Assembly: GCA_007130865.1 (NCBI GenBank)
Contig: SLRR01000038.1
Location: 1-40,721, forward strand
Direction of reading: 5' to 3'
DNA from: Spirochaeta sp.
GTDB lineage: Bacteria; Spirochaetota; Spirochaetia; DSM-27196; Alkalispirochaetaceae
DNA: 40,721 nt
The notes beneath the pieces are model-generated. The model saw only the letters and a program-made list of their open reading frames with translations. It had not been told where the DNA came from and searched no databases. A program made the position numbers and the translations under genes. Shown one piece after another: positions 25,711-34,460 of the stretch. The first letter of the stretch is position 1. Each line of letters opens with the position of its first letter.

Positions 25711-27096
25711 TCAGAGCCTGATCGCTTCGACGCGATTGCGGCCTCCGTTCTTAGCCTCGTAGAGCGCGTTATCCGCCGCAAGGAGAAGCGAGTCGAGGTT
25801 CGGGCACGCTTCGAGGCCCATCGTTAACAGAGCGGTTACCCCGACGCTGCAGGTGATACTCCGCTCCACCGGCGTCACGTCAAGCGAACTGATATGAACG
25901 CGCACGCGGTCGGCAACCTTTCTGGCTTCCTCCAGGGGGACGCCCGGTAAGAGCGCGACAAACTCTTCGCCACCGTAACGCCCCACGTAGTCCTCGTCAC
26001 GCAGAGCGTTCCTCATGCTGGAGGCGATCTTCCGTATTACCTCGTCTCCGATGAGATGCCCGTACTCGTCGTTGATACTCTTGAAATGGTCTATGTCCGC
26101 GACAAAACATGCAACCGGGGCGCCGTCCCGCCAGATCTCCGAGAGAACCTGCCGCGCTTCGATAAAGAACGCCCGGCGGTTGAGTAAACCACTCAGCGGA
26201 TCGGTCGTGGCCAGGGTGGTCATTCCCTCAAAAAGACGTCCATTGTTGAGCGCCACCGCGAGATAGTCACTGACTGCGAGCGCATTGTGGATATCCCGGG
26301 CGGTAAACTCCCGGTCATCCGCTCGTCCGACAACGCACACACCTTCCGGCTCCCCACGGATCATAAGAGGAACCACGAGCCAATGGCGGGAACTCACCTC
26401 CGGGTCGGGAAACACCCCGGGCAGTCCCTCCCGCAGCGACTTCACGATCCAGTCATGTCCGGGTTCCGACTCAAACAGCGCAATCGGCGTATCCTCATGG
26501 TGATCACCGTTGAAGAGCGCGTTCAGCTCACGGCCGTGGCGCTCAAACACAAGGCAGTGCTCGATCGGGATCAGACGCCGAAGCTGGTCTACAACCCGTG
26601 TGACCATCTCCTGCCGGTCGAGGCTGGCGGTAATGATCGCCCCCGCGTGGCGTAGTGTATCCGCCTCCTGCGCGCGCCGCTCCGCTTCCGTCCGGGCATC
26701 CTCCGCGTTCTGCTGCAGTTCCTTTATATACGTAATATCCTGGTCGTGACCGATGAGCAACCGCTGCCCCGTCTCTTGGTTGACCTCGATCATGCCGGAG
26801 GTCATACACCATCGCCAGTCTCCGTCTCTTGTGCGTATGCGGTACACCACCCGCTCGTGCTCCCGGGTCTCGTCGTGCAGGTGTCGGGAAAACTCGAGTG
26901 CTTTCTCCCGGTCGTCGGGATGGATCACTTCGATCCACCGATCCCCGGCCATCTCTTCTCTCGAATACCCGAGCTCGGACCAGAATCGGTTGGCTATCTC
27001 CACGGTGCCGTCAAACTGTTTTACAAAGATTCCCATCCGGGCGAGGGTTAACCTGTCGAGCGAGATACGTCTGCCCGATTCGCCCCCATTTTTCAT
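25711..27096 (-). CDS. PAS-GAF-GGDEF diguanylate cyclase
   Basis: A 461-residue soluble signalling protein. A PAS/PAC domain lies at about 20-135 (GIFVKQFDGTVEIANRFWSELGYS, then IEVIHPDDREKALE). A short coiled coil (about 135-165) and a GAF-like domain (about 165-310) follow. The GGDEF domain (about 305-461) has TDPLSGLLNRRAFF, FVADIDHFKSINDEYGHLIGDEV and the active-site GGEEF (375-379). An RxxD inhibitory site (Arg366 to Asp369) lies 5 residues before GGEEF, so c-di-GMP synthesis is likely feedback-inhibited. There is no EAL or membrane segment; input is probably a bound ligand or redox cofactor. It follows mlaD by 54 bases on the same strand. No ribosome site is obvious before the ATG. Confidence 0.95.
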   Translation of the reverse strand: MKNGGESGRRISLDRLTLARMGIFVKQFDGTVEIANRFWSELGYSREEMAGDRWIEVIHPDDREKALEFSRHLHDETREHERVVYRIRTRDGDWRWCMTSGMIEVNQETGQRLLIGHDQDITYIKELQQNAEDARTEAERRAQEADTLRHAGAIITASLDRQEMVTRVVDQLRRLIPIEHCLVFERHGRELNALFNGDHHEDTPIALFESEPGHDWIVKSLREGLPGVFPDPEVSSRHWLVVPLMIRGEPEGVCVVGRADDREFTARDIHNALAVSDYLAVALNNGRLFEGMTTLATTDPLSGLLNRRAFFIEARQVLSEIWRDGAPVACFVADIDHFKSINDEYGHLIGDEVIRKIASSMRNALRDEDYVGRYGGEEFVALLPGVPLEEARKVADRVRVHISSLDVTPVERSITCSVGVTALLTMGLEACPNLDSLLLAADNALYEAKNGGRNRVEAIRL

Positions 27097-27150
27097 TGGA
27101 GACTATACTATCGACTCTGGAGAAATAGCGCAATAACAAATTAACAGATC

Positions 27151-28650
27151 TCAATTCAGTGGTATGAACCCCACCAGACCGCGAAGGTCCTGGTCGGTGA
27201 AGCGCACGCCCGCGCCAAAGAAATAATCCCGCTGATAGACGTCCATCACATCGTCCACGCCTCCGGTAAAGTAGAGCCACCGAAGCGGGTTGGAACTGGC
27301 CGGGTCATAAAACGGGTACAGCTGACCATATCCGCGAATGTACACGCCGTCCTCCGCGCCAAAGTCAAACAGTTCACCGGAGAGCACGAGCTGCCGGAAC
27401 GGCGTAAAATCCACCCCTACCCCGGCGGTACTCTCGATCACGCCGGCCCGGACCGTCACGGGACCCCAGATACGCGCCAGCTGCATGTTCAGCTTTAGAT
27501 CATCCGAACTCTCCGTGGTGGTCGTCACCGTGTCCTCCGCGTTTGTACCACTCACCTGTCGTTCCGTGGTTGTAACCGTTGTGGACGGCACCGGGGTGTT
27601 TATCACGCCGATCGTGTAGTACCGGTCCCCCCGGGACGGTGTAAGACGCAGGTCAAAGCGGTCCTTCGTCGCGATCTGGTCCAGAAGATACTCCGAGCGG
27701 AAGTCCACCTGCACCCCGAGTCCCACGGTGGAATCGAAAAAGTCCTCCGCTTTCTCCGTGATCCTGACGGTGCGCGTGTACAGTTCATCGTCCCGGAGCA
27801 GTTGCCCCACGGTACCCTCGCCATCGCGCACTCCCCGGGTGATCTCCTGCACGTTGTCGGCGCCCCCCTGCAGGGAGGCCAGCACACCCTGCAGGTCGAC
27901 CAGGTTGGTCTCGATTTCCCGGATACTGCGCGAAATTGAGGACTCGTGCTCACCCACCAGACGGTCCAGCCGCGCCGTGAGTTGCGCGGTCGATTCAAGG
28001 ATCTCCTGCACCATTCTTAACTGTTGTTCCGCGTTGGCGTCGAGCCTGACCGAGAAAGACTCGATATTCCGCAGCGTCGCTCGGGCGATCCGCAGATTCT
28101 GCTCCAGCAGCTCGCTCGACGCCAGCGCCGTCGATCGGGCCACGGCAACGATCTCGTTCAGAGCGTCCACAGTTTCCCCGTCCCGGAGAAACGCGTTGAA
28201 CTCCTCCACCAGCTGCGCCGCACCCTGGGCAAGAACGTTGGCACTCTCCACGGCGTCGGAGATGTTGGCCATCTGACGCACCTGGCGGACCTCGCCGCCG
28301 GGCTGCAACATCGCTCCGGTGCCGCCGGGACTCAGGTTCACCGATGCACTCCCGAGGATGCTGTCCGTGGCTTTTGCCACCATCGCATCCTCGTAGAGCT
28401 CCACGTGCTCGCGGATGCGCAGCGTGAGCCGCGCCCGGTTACCCACGAGTTCGATCGCTTCCAGGCGCCCCACGTCCACGCCGGCCAGACGCACTACCGA
28501 ATCAACCACCAGCCCGCTGGCGTCGTCCACGTAGGCGTAAACCGTGTAGGAGTCCGCCGTGGCGATACCGCTGGTGACCTGCAACATGTACAGGATCGTT
28601 CCGCCGGAGATGACGGTCACGAACAGGCCGATCATCACATATCGGGACAC
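27151..28650 (-). CDS. mlaD: MlaD-like MCE protein with C-terminal beta-barrel-like domain
   Basis: A 499-residue protein, far longer than proteobacterial MlaD (about 180). An N-terminal membrane anchor (VMIGLFVTVISGGTILYML) leads into an MCE domain (about 32-115; YVDDASGLVVDSVVRLAGVDVG). A long helical region (about 130-290) follows. The last 190 residues are rich in alternating hydrophobic strands with aromatic girdles (for example DRYYTIGVINTP, LRWLYFTGGVDD, RDYFFGAGVRFTD), like an outer-membrane barrel. The same architecture has been described for the diderm Firmicute Veillonella parvula, where it was proposed to bridge both membranes. Here the protein would span the envelope and carry phospholipid without MlaA or MlaC. 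The start overlaps mlaF by 16 bases. The barrel call is inferred from strand pattern. Confidence 0.9.
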   Translation of the reverse strand: MSRYVMIGLFVTVISGGTILYMLQVTSGIATADSYTVYAYVDDASGLVVDSVVRLAGVDVGRLEAIELVGNRARLTLRIREHVELYEDAMVAKATDSILGSASVNLSPGGTGAMLQPGGEVRQVRQMANISDAVESANVLAQGAAQLVEEFNAFLRDGETVDALNEIVAVARSTALASSELLEQNLRIARATLRNIESFSVRLDANAEQQLRMVQEILESTAQLTARLDRLVGEHESSISRSIREIETNLVDLQGVLASLQGGADNVQEITRGVRDGEGTVGQLLRDDELYTRTVRITEKAEDFFDSTVGLGVQVDFRSEYLLDQIATKDRFDLRLTPSRGDRYYTIGVINTPVPSTTVTTTERQVSGTNAEDTVTTTTESSDDLKLNMQLARIWGPVTVRAGVIESTAGVGVDFTPFRQLVLSGELFDFGAEDGVYIRGYGQLYPFYDPASSNPLRWLYFTGGVDDVMDVYQRDYFFGAGVRFTDQDLRGLVGFIPLN

Positions 28651-29405
28651 CCGGTAACCTCCAGGTCCGAGAACGAGTTCATGATAAACTTCCTGAGCAC
28701 AGGGTGCGACGTGGAGGAGAGGTCATCCGGGTGACCGAACTCCTGTATCACGCCGTCGTAGAGAAAGCCTATATAATTGGAGATGCGGAACGTCGCCTGG
28801 ATATCGTGGGTTATCAGGATGCAGGTGATACCAAACTCCTCGTTCACCCGTACGATCAGGTCGTTGATGCTCTCCGCCAGGACGGGATCGAGACCGGTGG
28901 TGGGCTCGTCAAAAAGCAGCACCTCCGGCTGCGAAGCGAGCGTACGCGCCAGGCCGATACGCTTCCTCATTCCCCCGGATAATTCCGCCGGCATCTTCCT
29001 GCCGACGTCGGGAAGGTCCACCCACTCGAGCTTCTCCGCTACGATCTCTGCGATCTTTTTTTTATCACGCATGCCCAGGGACTCCACCAGGGGAAACGCG
29101 ATATTGTCATACACGGTCAACGAGTCGAAGAGCGCCGAATCCTGAAAGAGGTACCCGAAGTTCCGGCGAATCGCCTTCCGACGATCCGACGACGCGGTAG
29201 TTACCTCCTCGTCCCGGAAGTAAATCTCGCCCTCGTCGGCGTCCATGACACCGATGATCGTCTTTATGAGAACGCTCTTCCCGGTACCACTCTGTCCGAT
29301 GATCGCGGTGATCTTGCCTTCTTCAAAATCGATTGTGGCGCCCTTGAGGATTTCAGTTTTTCCAAACGACTTGTGTATATTGCGAACCGCCACGATCGTA
29401 CTCAC
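28635..29405 (-). CDS. mlaF: MlaF, ABC transporter ATPase
   Basis: A 256-residue ABC ATPase that powers phospholipid transport with MlaE. Walker A is GQSGTGKS, the Q-loop lies in YLFQDSALFDSLTVYDN, the signature is LSGGMRKR, Walker B is VLLFDEP and the H-loop is ITHD. The YLFQDSALFDS region is typical of Mla/Ttg2-type ATPases rather than importers of nutrients. The GTG start sits 13 bases after mlaE, with only a weak purine-rich site. The 3' end overlaps mlaD by 16 bases, so the three genes form one transcript. Confidence 0.95.
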   Translation of the reverse strand: MSTIVAVRNIHKSFGKTEILKGATIDFEEGKITAIIGQSGTGKSVLIKTIIGVMDADEGEIYFRDEEVTTASSDRRKAIRRNFGYLFQDSALFDSLTVYDNIAFPLVESLGMRDKKKIAEIVAEKLEWVDLPDVGRKMPAELSGGMRKRIGLARTLASQPEVLLFDEPTTGLDPVLAESINDLIVRVNEEFGITCILITHDIQATFRISNYIGFLYDGVIQEFGHPDDLSSTSHPVLRKFIMNSFSDLEVTGCPDM

Positions 29406-29418
29406 TTCTTCATCACTC

Positions 29419-30246
29419 TCAGTATAACAATTTAAGCATCAGATCCGCCATTATATAGTCGGCTATCAGAATCCCCACGGAGGAGGTCACCACTGCACGC
29501 GTCGCGGATTCTCCAACACCCTTGGATCCACGATCCGAGAAGAACCCAAAATAAGAACATATCACGGCCATCATGAATCCCATGACCGAGGCTTTGATCA
29601 GGCCGGAATAGACATCTTTGGCGGTGACAAACCAGTTAAGCTGCTCAAAAAACCCCCCGGGGTCCACATCGAGCATCACCACCGCCACCACATACGCCCC
29701 CGATACCCCGACGATATTCGCCAGTCCCGTCAGGATCGGAAAGGAGATCACGCTCGCCACGATTCGCGGCACCACAAGATAGTGGATCGGATCGACGGAC
29801 ATCGTTTCCATCGCGTCAATCTGCTCGGTGACGCGCATCGTCCCGAGTTCCGCGGTCATGGACGAGCCGTTCTTGGCGATGAGCATCAGCGTGGTGATAA
29901 CCGGCGCCAGTTCCCGCGCCAGGGTGAGACCCACGGCTGCGCCTACCATCGCCTCCGCCTGGAACATCTTCAGGAGCATCGTCATCTGCAGCGAGAAGAT
30001 CATCCCGATCGCAGCGCTGGACAGGGCGATTATCGGGATCGAACGGACGCCGATACGTTCGATCTGTTCCGCGTACAGCCTCCACCGTACAGGGCGACGG
30101 AAAGTCGCCGCCAGCGCCCGCGCAAGAAAATCAAAGAAACGCCCCAGTTCGGCGAGCGTCGCTACCACACGACGTCCAAGGATCTCCATCGGCTGAAGCA
30201 CAAGGGGAGTCCGCGATCCGTCGTCGTACCCGTTCTCGTTGTCCAT
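29419..30246 (-). CDS. mlaE: MlaE, ABC transporter permease
   Basis: A 275-residue permease of the MlaE family with five or six membrane segments. Family features are IPIIALSSAAIGMIFSLQ, the elbow/coupling motif VGLTLARELAPVITTLM, and AELGTMRVTEQIDAMETMSVDPIHYLVVPR. The last part, FGFFSDRGSKGVGESATRAVVTSS, is also typical. With MlaF it forms the inner-membrane lipid pump, with MlaD on its periplasmic side. It opens the mlaEFD set, 24 bases after the exonuclease gene on the same strand. No MlaA, MlaB or MlaC gene is present here. Confidence 0.95.
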   Translation of the reverse strand: MDNENGYDDGSRTPLVLQPMEILGRRVVATLAELGRFFDFLARALAATFRRPVRWRLYAEQIERIGVRSIPIIALSSAAIGMIFSLQMTMLLKMFQAEAMVGAAVGLTLARELAPVITTLMLIAKNGSSMTAELGTMRVTEQIDAMETMSVDPIHYLVVPRIVASVISFPILTGLANIVGVSGAYVVAVVMLDVDPGGFFEQLNWFVTAKDVYSGLIKASVMGFMMAVICSYFGFFSDRGSKGVGESATRAVVTSSVGILIADYIMADLMLKLLY

Positions 30247-30270
30247 CGCCGTCGTCCTCGGCGGGCGTTG

Positions 30271-30843
30271 CTAGGTCAGCACGTCCGCAAGCGGCAGGTC
30301 TCCCATGAAGCTGAGAGCCTGCACGCAGTGTTCAAAGAGCCGCATGCACTGCCGGGCGTCGTCCCGGGCACGGTGCGCGGTATTGGCCGGTATCCCGAGC
30401 ATCTCCACCAGGTTCTGCAGAGAGTAACTCTTCTTTCCGGGAAACGCTTTCTGCGCGAGAACCTGCGTATCTATAATAAGGCTTTCCACGGTGGGCATTC
30501 CCGCGCGTTGGAGCTCGGCCCGGAGAAACCCCGTGTCAAACTCCGCGTTATGGGCCACCAGGATCGCCGAACCGGCAAACTCCATGAACCGGGGAAGGAC
30601 ATCCTCCACGGGAGCTTTACCGGCTACCATCGCGTCGGTAATACCGCTGACCCGGGACGCGTCGGGATTGATCGGCATCCCGGGGTTTGCCAGTTCCGAG
30701 AACTCCGCCAGTTCACGGCCGACCGTAAACCTCACCGCTCCGAACTCCACGATGCGGTCCACCGCGGGATGCAGTCCGGTGGTCTCGTAATCGAACGCGA
30801 CAAAGGTACAGTCCGTGACCGGAACGGTCGTATCCACCGTCAC
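30271..30843 (-). CDS. DEDDh 3'-5' exonuclease (DnaQ/PolC epsilon-like)
   Basis: A 190-residue single-domain exonuclease. The catalytic residues are in FVAFDYETTG (Exo I, Asp and Glu), LVAHNAEFDTGFL (Exo II) and HRARDDARQC (Exo III with the general-base His). Proteins of this size can be a stand-alone proofreading subunit or an RNase-T-like or DnaQ-like repair nuclease; the sequence does not decide. The GTG start overlaps the phosphohexomutase stop as GTGA, so translation is likely coupled. mlaE follows after 24 bases. Confidence 0.92.
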   Translation of the reverse strand: MTVDTTVPVTDCTFVAFDYETTGLHPAVDRIVEFGAVRFTVGRELAEFSELANPGMPINPDASRVSGITDAMVAGKAPVEDVLPRFMEFAGSAILVAHNAEFDTGFLRAELQRAGMPTVESLIIDTQVLAQKAFPGKKSYSLQNLVEMLGIPANTAHRARDDARQCMRLFEHCVQALSFMGDLPLADVLT

Positions 30844-32615
30844 CGGGAAGTCTCCTCTATGATAAGCACGATATCCTCCTCGATCGCGGCGATCTGTTCC
30901 TGCACGACGCGGCGCGCGTCGGACAGTTCCATCCCGGGGGCGCTGTGACAGCTGATGTAGAACTTGATCTTTGGTTCCGTCCCGGAGGGGCGCATGCTCA
31001 CCCTGGCACCGTTCTCGAGGAAGAACTGCAGCACGTTGGACGGGGGCAACCCCGGGCCGGCCTCGACCCGACCGGATCCCACTGAACGAAGCGTATCGTT
31101 CTTCACGTCGAGAATTCGATCTATAGCGGCTCCGCCGAACGTAGCCGGCGGGTTCTCCCGCAGCTTCTGCATCAGACCGTCCATGATCTGCTTACCCTGC
31201 TGCCCGGCGAAGTACCGCGAGATCGTGAGCTCCTCGTAGTACCCGAACTGCTTCCAGAGCTGCTTGAGCCGGTCCAGGATTGAGATTCCCTGCGAGCGCC
31301 AGTGCAGTGCCATCTCGATCGTGATCATCGTTGCGGTGATCGCGTCCTTGTCACGCACCTCCGTACCGATCAGGTACCCGTAGCTCTCCTCGTCACCGAG
31401 CACGTACTGCGGACCTTCCGGGTACTTCTCGAGCTCCCGCATGACCGACGCGATGTGCTTGAAACCGGTGAGCGTCTCGTACACGGTAGCTCCGTAGTGT
31501 TCCGCCACGGCGCGCTGCATCGCGGTGGTGACGATCGTGTAGACGAATACCGGCTGCGCGGGAAGCGTACCGAGTCGCTTGCGCTGTCCCAGGATGTAGT
31601 CCGCCAGGAGCACACCTAGCTGGTTTCCCGTAATCAGTGTAAGGTCGCGCCCATCGGGTACGGCGATACCGAGCCGGTCCGCATCGGGGTCCGTACCGAT
31701 CACGATATCTGCGTTCTCCCGTCGTCCCAGCTCCAGCGCCATCTCGAGGGCGCTCGCCTCCTCGGGGTTGGGGAACTCCACGGTGGGAAATTCCGAATCT
31801 GGCTCCCGTTGTTCCGGGACGGTGATCACGTTTACCCCGAGTTCTCCCAGGACGCGTTCCACCAGGGGAGCACCCGTACCGTGGAGCGGCGTGTATACCG
31901 CCGTAACCTCCCGCCCCTTTTCCCGGAGCAGGTCCGGCTGAACGGACTGCCGCTTGACCATTGCCACAAAAGCGTCGTCCATCTCCCGACCGATGTACTC
32001 GAGAAGATCCTTTTCCAGGGCCTCCTCTTTGGTCATGGAGCGGATCTCCGCGGGCGTCACGGCGATCACGCGGTCGATGATACGCTCGTCGTCCGGGGCG
32101 ATGATCTGCGCGCCGTCGTGCCAGTAGACTTTGTACCCGTTGTACTCCGGCGGGTTGTGGCTGGCGGTAACCATCACGCCCACGGAGGCGTTCAGCCGGC
32201 GCACCGCAAAGGAAAGCACCGGCGTGGGGCGCAGGTCCTCCACGAGGTACGCCTTGATCCCGTGGGCGGCAAAGACGAGCGCCGCCGAGAGGGAGAACTC
32301 CCGGGAGTACCGTCGGTTATCGTGAGAAATCACCGCGGCCCTGCTCCCGTCGGGACGGGTCTCGCCCGCTTCCAGGGTATACCGGGCAAGACCCGTCGTT
32401 GCTCGGGCGATAACGAAGGGGTTCATCCGGTTGAATCCACCGCCGATTACGCCGCGCAGTCCCCCGGTGCCGAACTCGAGGTCGGTGTAGAAGCGGTCCG
32501 AGAGCTCGTCCCATTTCTCCCGCTCCAGCAGTGTCTGTACCTCATCCGCAAAAACACGGTCCTGTTCCGCGTCGATGTAAACGCGAGCTGCCTCGCGTAT
32601 CTCCTTATGTGTCAT
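30840..32615 (-). CDS. Phosphohexomutase (phosphoglucomutase/phosphomannomutase, PGM2 type)
   Basis: A 591-residue alpha-D-phosphohexomutase that moves phosphate between C1 and C6 of hexoses. The phospho-serine is in VMVTASHNPPEYNGYKVYW, the metal loop in IGTDPDADRLGIAV, a sugar-binding loop in GDEESYGYL, and the phosphate-binding loop in RPSGTEPKIKFY. Length and GDEESYGYL favour the PGM2-like group, which handles glucose-1-phosphate. It would link GlgE/OtsAB carbohydrate flow to central metabolism. ATG 32615 was chosen because GGGAGG lies just upstream and it overlaps the phosphatase stop as ATGA; a 45-residue upstream extension looks non-coding. Confidence 0.95.
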   Translation of the reverse strand: MTHKEIREAARVYIDAEQDRVFADEVQTLLEREKWDELSDRFYTDLEFGTGGLRGVIGGGFNRMNPFVIARATTGLARYTLEAGETRPDGSRAAVISHDNRRYSREFSLSAALVFAAHGIKAYLVEDLRPTPVLSFAVRRLNASVGVMVTASHNPPEYNGYKVYWHDGAQIIAPDDERIIDRVIAVTPAEIRSMTKEEALEKDLLEYIGREMDDAFVAMVKRQSVQPDLLREKGREVTAVYTPLHGTGAPLVERVLGELGVNVITVPEQREPDSEFPTVEFPNPEEASALEMALELGRRENADIVIGTDPDADRLGIAVPDGRDLTLITGNQLGVLLADYILGQRKRLGTLPAQPVFVYTIVTTAMQRAVAEHYGATVYETLTGFKHIASVMRELEKYPEGPQYVLGDEESYGYLIGTEVRDKDAITATMITIEMALHWRSQGISILDRLKQLWKQFGYYEELTISRYFAGQQGKQIMDGLMQKLRENPPATFGGAAIDRILDVKNDTLRSVGSGRVEAGPGLPPSNVLQFFLENGARVSMRPSGTEPKIKFYISCHSAPGMELSDARRVVQEQIAAIEEDIVLIIEETSR

Positions 32616-33292
32616 CCCAGATCCTCCCGTTGTCGCTGAAGTCCGAGCAGTTCCCGGATCTCCTCCGTACTGTAGCATATATGGGCCGCTCCGGATGCGC
32701 GAAGAAGCTCCACGTCGCGGTATCCCCAACTCACACCCACCGGTATGCACCCGGCGTTGCGCGCGGTCGCGATGTCGATCTCGGAATCTCCCACGAAGAG
32801 CGTCTTTTCCGCACTGACGCCGAGCGTGTCCAGGATCATCGTGGTCGTAGCCGGATCCGGTTTGCGCGGGTGATCCGACGTTCCGCCGAGAACGTACCCG
32901 AAACGGTTCCGACCAAAGAGCGCGTCCACCACCGCATGCACCAGCTCGTCCGGTTTGTTGGACAGCACCGCCGTTTTTATTGTAGCGTCCCTGATAGAGT
33001 CGAGCAACGCCGGGATTCCGGCATACGGACGGGACTCCGCCACGGGATCTTTCCGGTACGCCGACTCAAAGTCGGCAGCGATCGCATCCAGACGCTCCGG
33101 ATCGCGGGAGTCCTCCGGGAGGGACCGGCGCGCCAGTTCCCGGAGTCCCCATCCAACCCGGCGACGGCACTGCTCACGCGAGATCGGCGGCAGCCCCGCC
33201 CGGGTGAGCGCACGGTTGATCGCGCCGGTGATATCATCGAGCGTGTCCACCAGGGTTCCGTCAAGATCAAAGATCACCGCGTGGATCGACAT
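32612..33292 (-). CDS. gph: HAD-family phosphatase, Gph-like
   Basis: A 226-residue HAD hydrolase with the cap type of phosphoglycolate phosphatase. Motif I is VIFDLDGTLVDTLDD, motif II is TAVLSNKP, motif III has Lys in HPRKPDPATTTM and motif IV is TLFVGDSEIDIATARNAG. Gph removes phosphate from 2-phosphoglycolate formed in DNA repair or oxygenase reactions, but pyrophosphatase or sugar-phosphatase activity is possible. The ATG at 33292 was chosen as the first methionine before the catalytic strand; a TTG at 33328 would add 12 residues. The stop overlaps the phosphohexomutase start by 4 bases. It opens the long minus-strand run. Confidence 0.92.
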   Translation of the reverse strand: MSIHAVIFDLDGTLVDTLDDITGAINRALTRAGLPPISREQCRRRVGWGLRELARRSLPEDSRDPERLDAIAADFESAYRKDPVAESRPYAGIPALLDSIRDATIKTAVLSNKPDELVHAVVDALFGRNRFGYVLGGTSDHPRKPDPATTTMILDTLGVSAEKTLFVGDSEIDIATARNAGCIPVGVSWGYRDVELLRASGAAHICYSTEEIRELLGLQRQREDLG

Positions 33293-33339
33293 GGAAGCGA
33301 CGGTATCGACCGACCGGAGAAAGGTCAATCAGAAACGGG

Positions 33340-34320
33340 ATGGCTACAGAAAAAAAACAGAGAGGCACCGGAACACGGGGATCCGAGGGATTTCACCGGT
33401 ATTATCGCGACCATTTTACCGAACGGTGGGACCGGCTGGTGTCCGCTCTTGAATCCGAAAGCCCCCGGGTAGCGTGGACGTTCTCCTCCGGTGTGACCAC
33501 CGACCCTGACCCGGCGGCTCGTCCGTACCACCTCGATCCGGCGTCGGTCCTGGTAGCACACCTGCTTCCACCGGGAGAAAACGTGCTCGATCTCTGCGCT
33601 GCCCCCGGCGGCAAGGCACTGGTCCTGCTGCGCCGCTTCGGTATCGGGGGCGGGAGTAAGAGCGGCAACGGGAACCCGCAGGACGCGCCTGCAGGAGCTG
33701 TCGGTACGGGCCCGGCGGGGTCGGCCGCGGTGGGGATGGTTTCGTCCCTGAGGTCCGTCACCTTTACCGCCAACGAGCGTTCCCGGAGCCGTCGGGCGCG
33801 GCTTCACCGTGTACTGCAGGACCACCTCCCGCCGGAGGTCGCCGACGCCGTCACCGTCACCGGACACGACGCGTCCCGCTGGGGTCTGCACGAGCCGGAC
33901 CGGTACGACGCGATCCTTGCGGACGTACCCTGCTCTTCGGAACGTCACGTGCTGGCGGTACCCGGCGAGATCTCCCGGTGGAGTCGCAACCGGGTCCGCC
34001 GACTCGCGGTGCAGCAGTTCGCGATCCTGGCGGCGGCGATCGACAGCCTGCGCCCCGGGGGACACGTACTCTACGCGACGTGCGCGCTCACCCCGGAGGA
34101 AAACGACGCGGTCCTGGCGCGCTCCCTGGAGCGGCGCGGTCGGCGGGTACGGTCGGTAACGCTTTCACCGGAAGACCTGGACCTTCCGGAGTTACCAGAC
34201 GATCCCGCCTTCACGGCGATCCGGGAGGGCGCGGAGAGTACGGACTTTGGTCTTCAAATCCTGCCGGACCGGTGCGGCGGGGCGGGCCCGCTTTACGCGG
34301 CGCTTTTGCGTCGGACCTGA
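33340..34320 (+). CDS. RsmB/NSUN-family RNA m5C methyltransferase
   Basis: A 326-residue SAM-dependent methyltransferase. Motif I is VLDLCAAPGGKA (82-93), motif IV LADVPCSSERHVL with the release cysteine, and motif VI LYATCALTPEEND with the catalytic cysteine, the two-cysteine arrangement of 5-methylcytosine enzymes. The N-terminal NusB-like domain of RsmB is absent, so it is closer to RsmF/YebU or archaeal-type short forms; the target (rRNA or tRNA) is not determined. A Gly/Ala/Ser-rich insert sits at 101-136 between motif I and the next strand. It starts 47 bases from the divergent phosphatase start. The ribosome site is weak. Confidence 0.9.
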   Translation: MATEKKQRGTGTRGSEGFHRYYRDHFTERWDRLVSALESESPRVAWTFSSGVTTDPDPAARPYHLDPASVLVAHLLPPGENVLDLCAAPGGKALVLLRRFGIGGGSKSGNGNPQDAPAGAVGTGPAGSAAVGMVSSLRSVTFTANERSRSRRARLHRVLQDHLPPEVADAVTVTGHDASRWGLHEPDRYDAILADVPCSSERHVLAVPGEISRWSRNRVRRLAVQQFAILAAAIDSLRPGGHVLYATCALTPEENDAVLARSLERRGRRVRSVTLSPEDLDLPELPDDPAFTAIREGAESTDFGLQILPDRCGGAGPLYAALLRRT

Positions 34321-34431
34321 GGTGTTTATTACCCTGTTGACCCAAGCGAGATAGCTCCCGGCGCAGTAACTACTTATAGGACCCGATACCGGTTTTCAGC
34401 GGAAATCGCCCGCCGATCACCCCGCCGGGTC

Positions 34432-34443
34432 CCGTAATTACGG
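34432..34443. repeat. Perfect 12-base palindrome upstream of the transposase
   Basis: CCGTAATTACGG lies 17 bases before the transposase start. It could be a binding site for the transposase or a regulator. Confidence 0.4.
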
Positions 34444-34460
34444 TCCCCAGGAGGTATTCC

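Noticed and set aside
34331-34460. Possible attachment site or small RNA before the transposase
   Set aside because: Only the inverted repeat end and a short palindrome are visible; no conserved RNA shape or tRNA fragment was seen.
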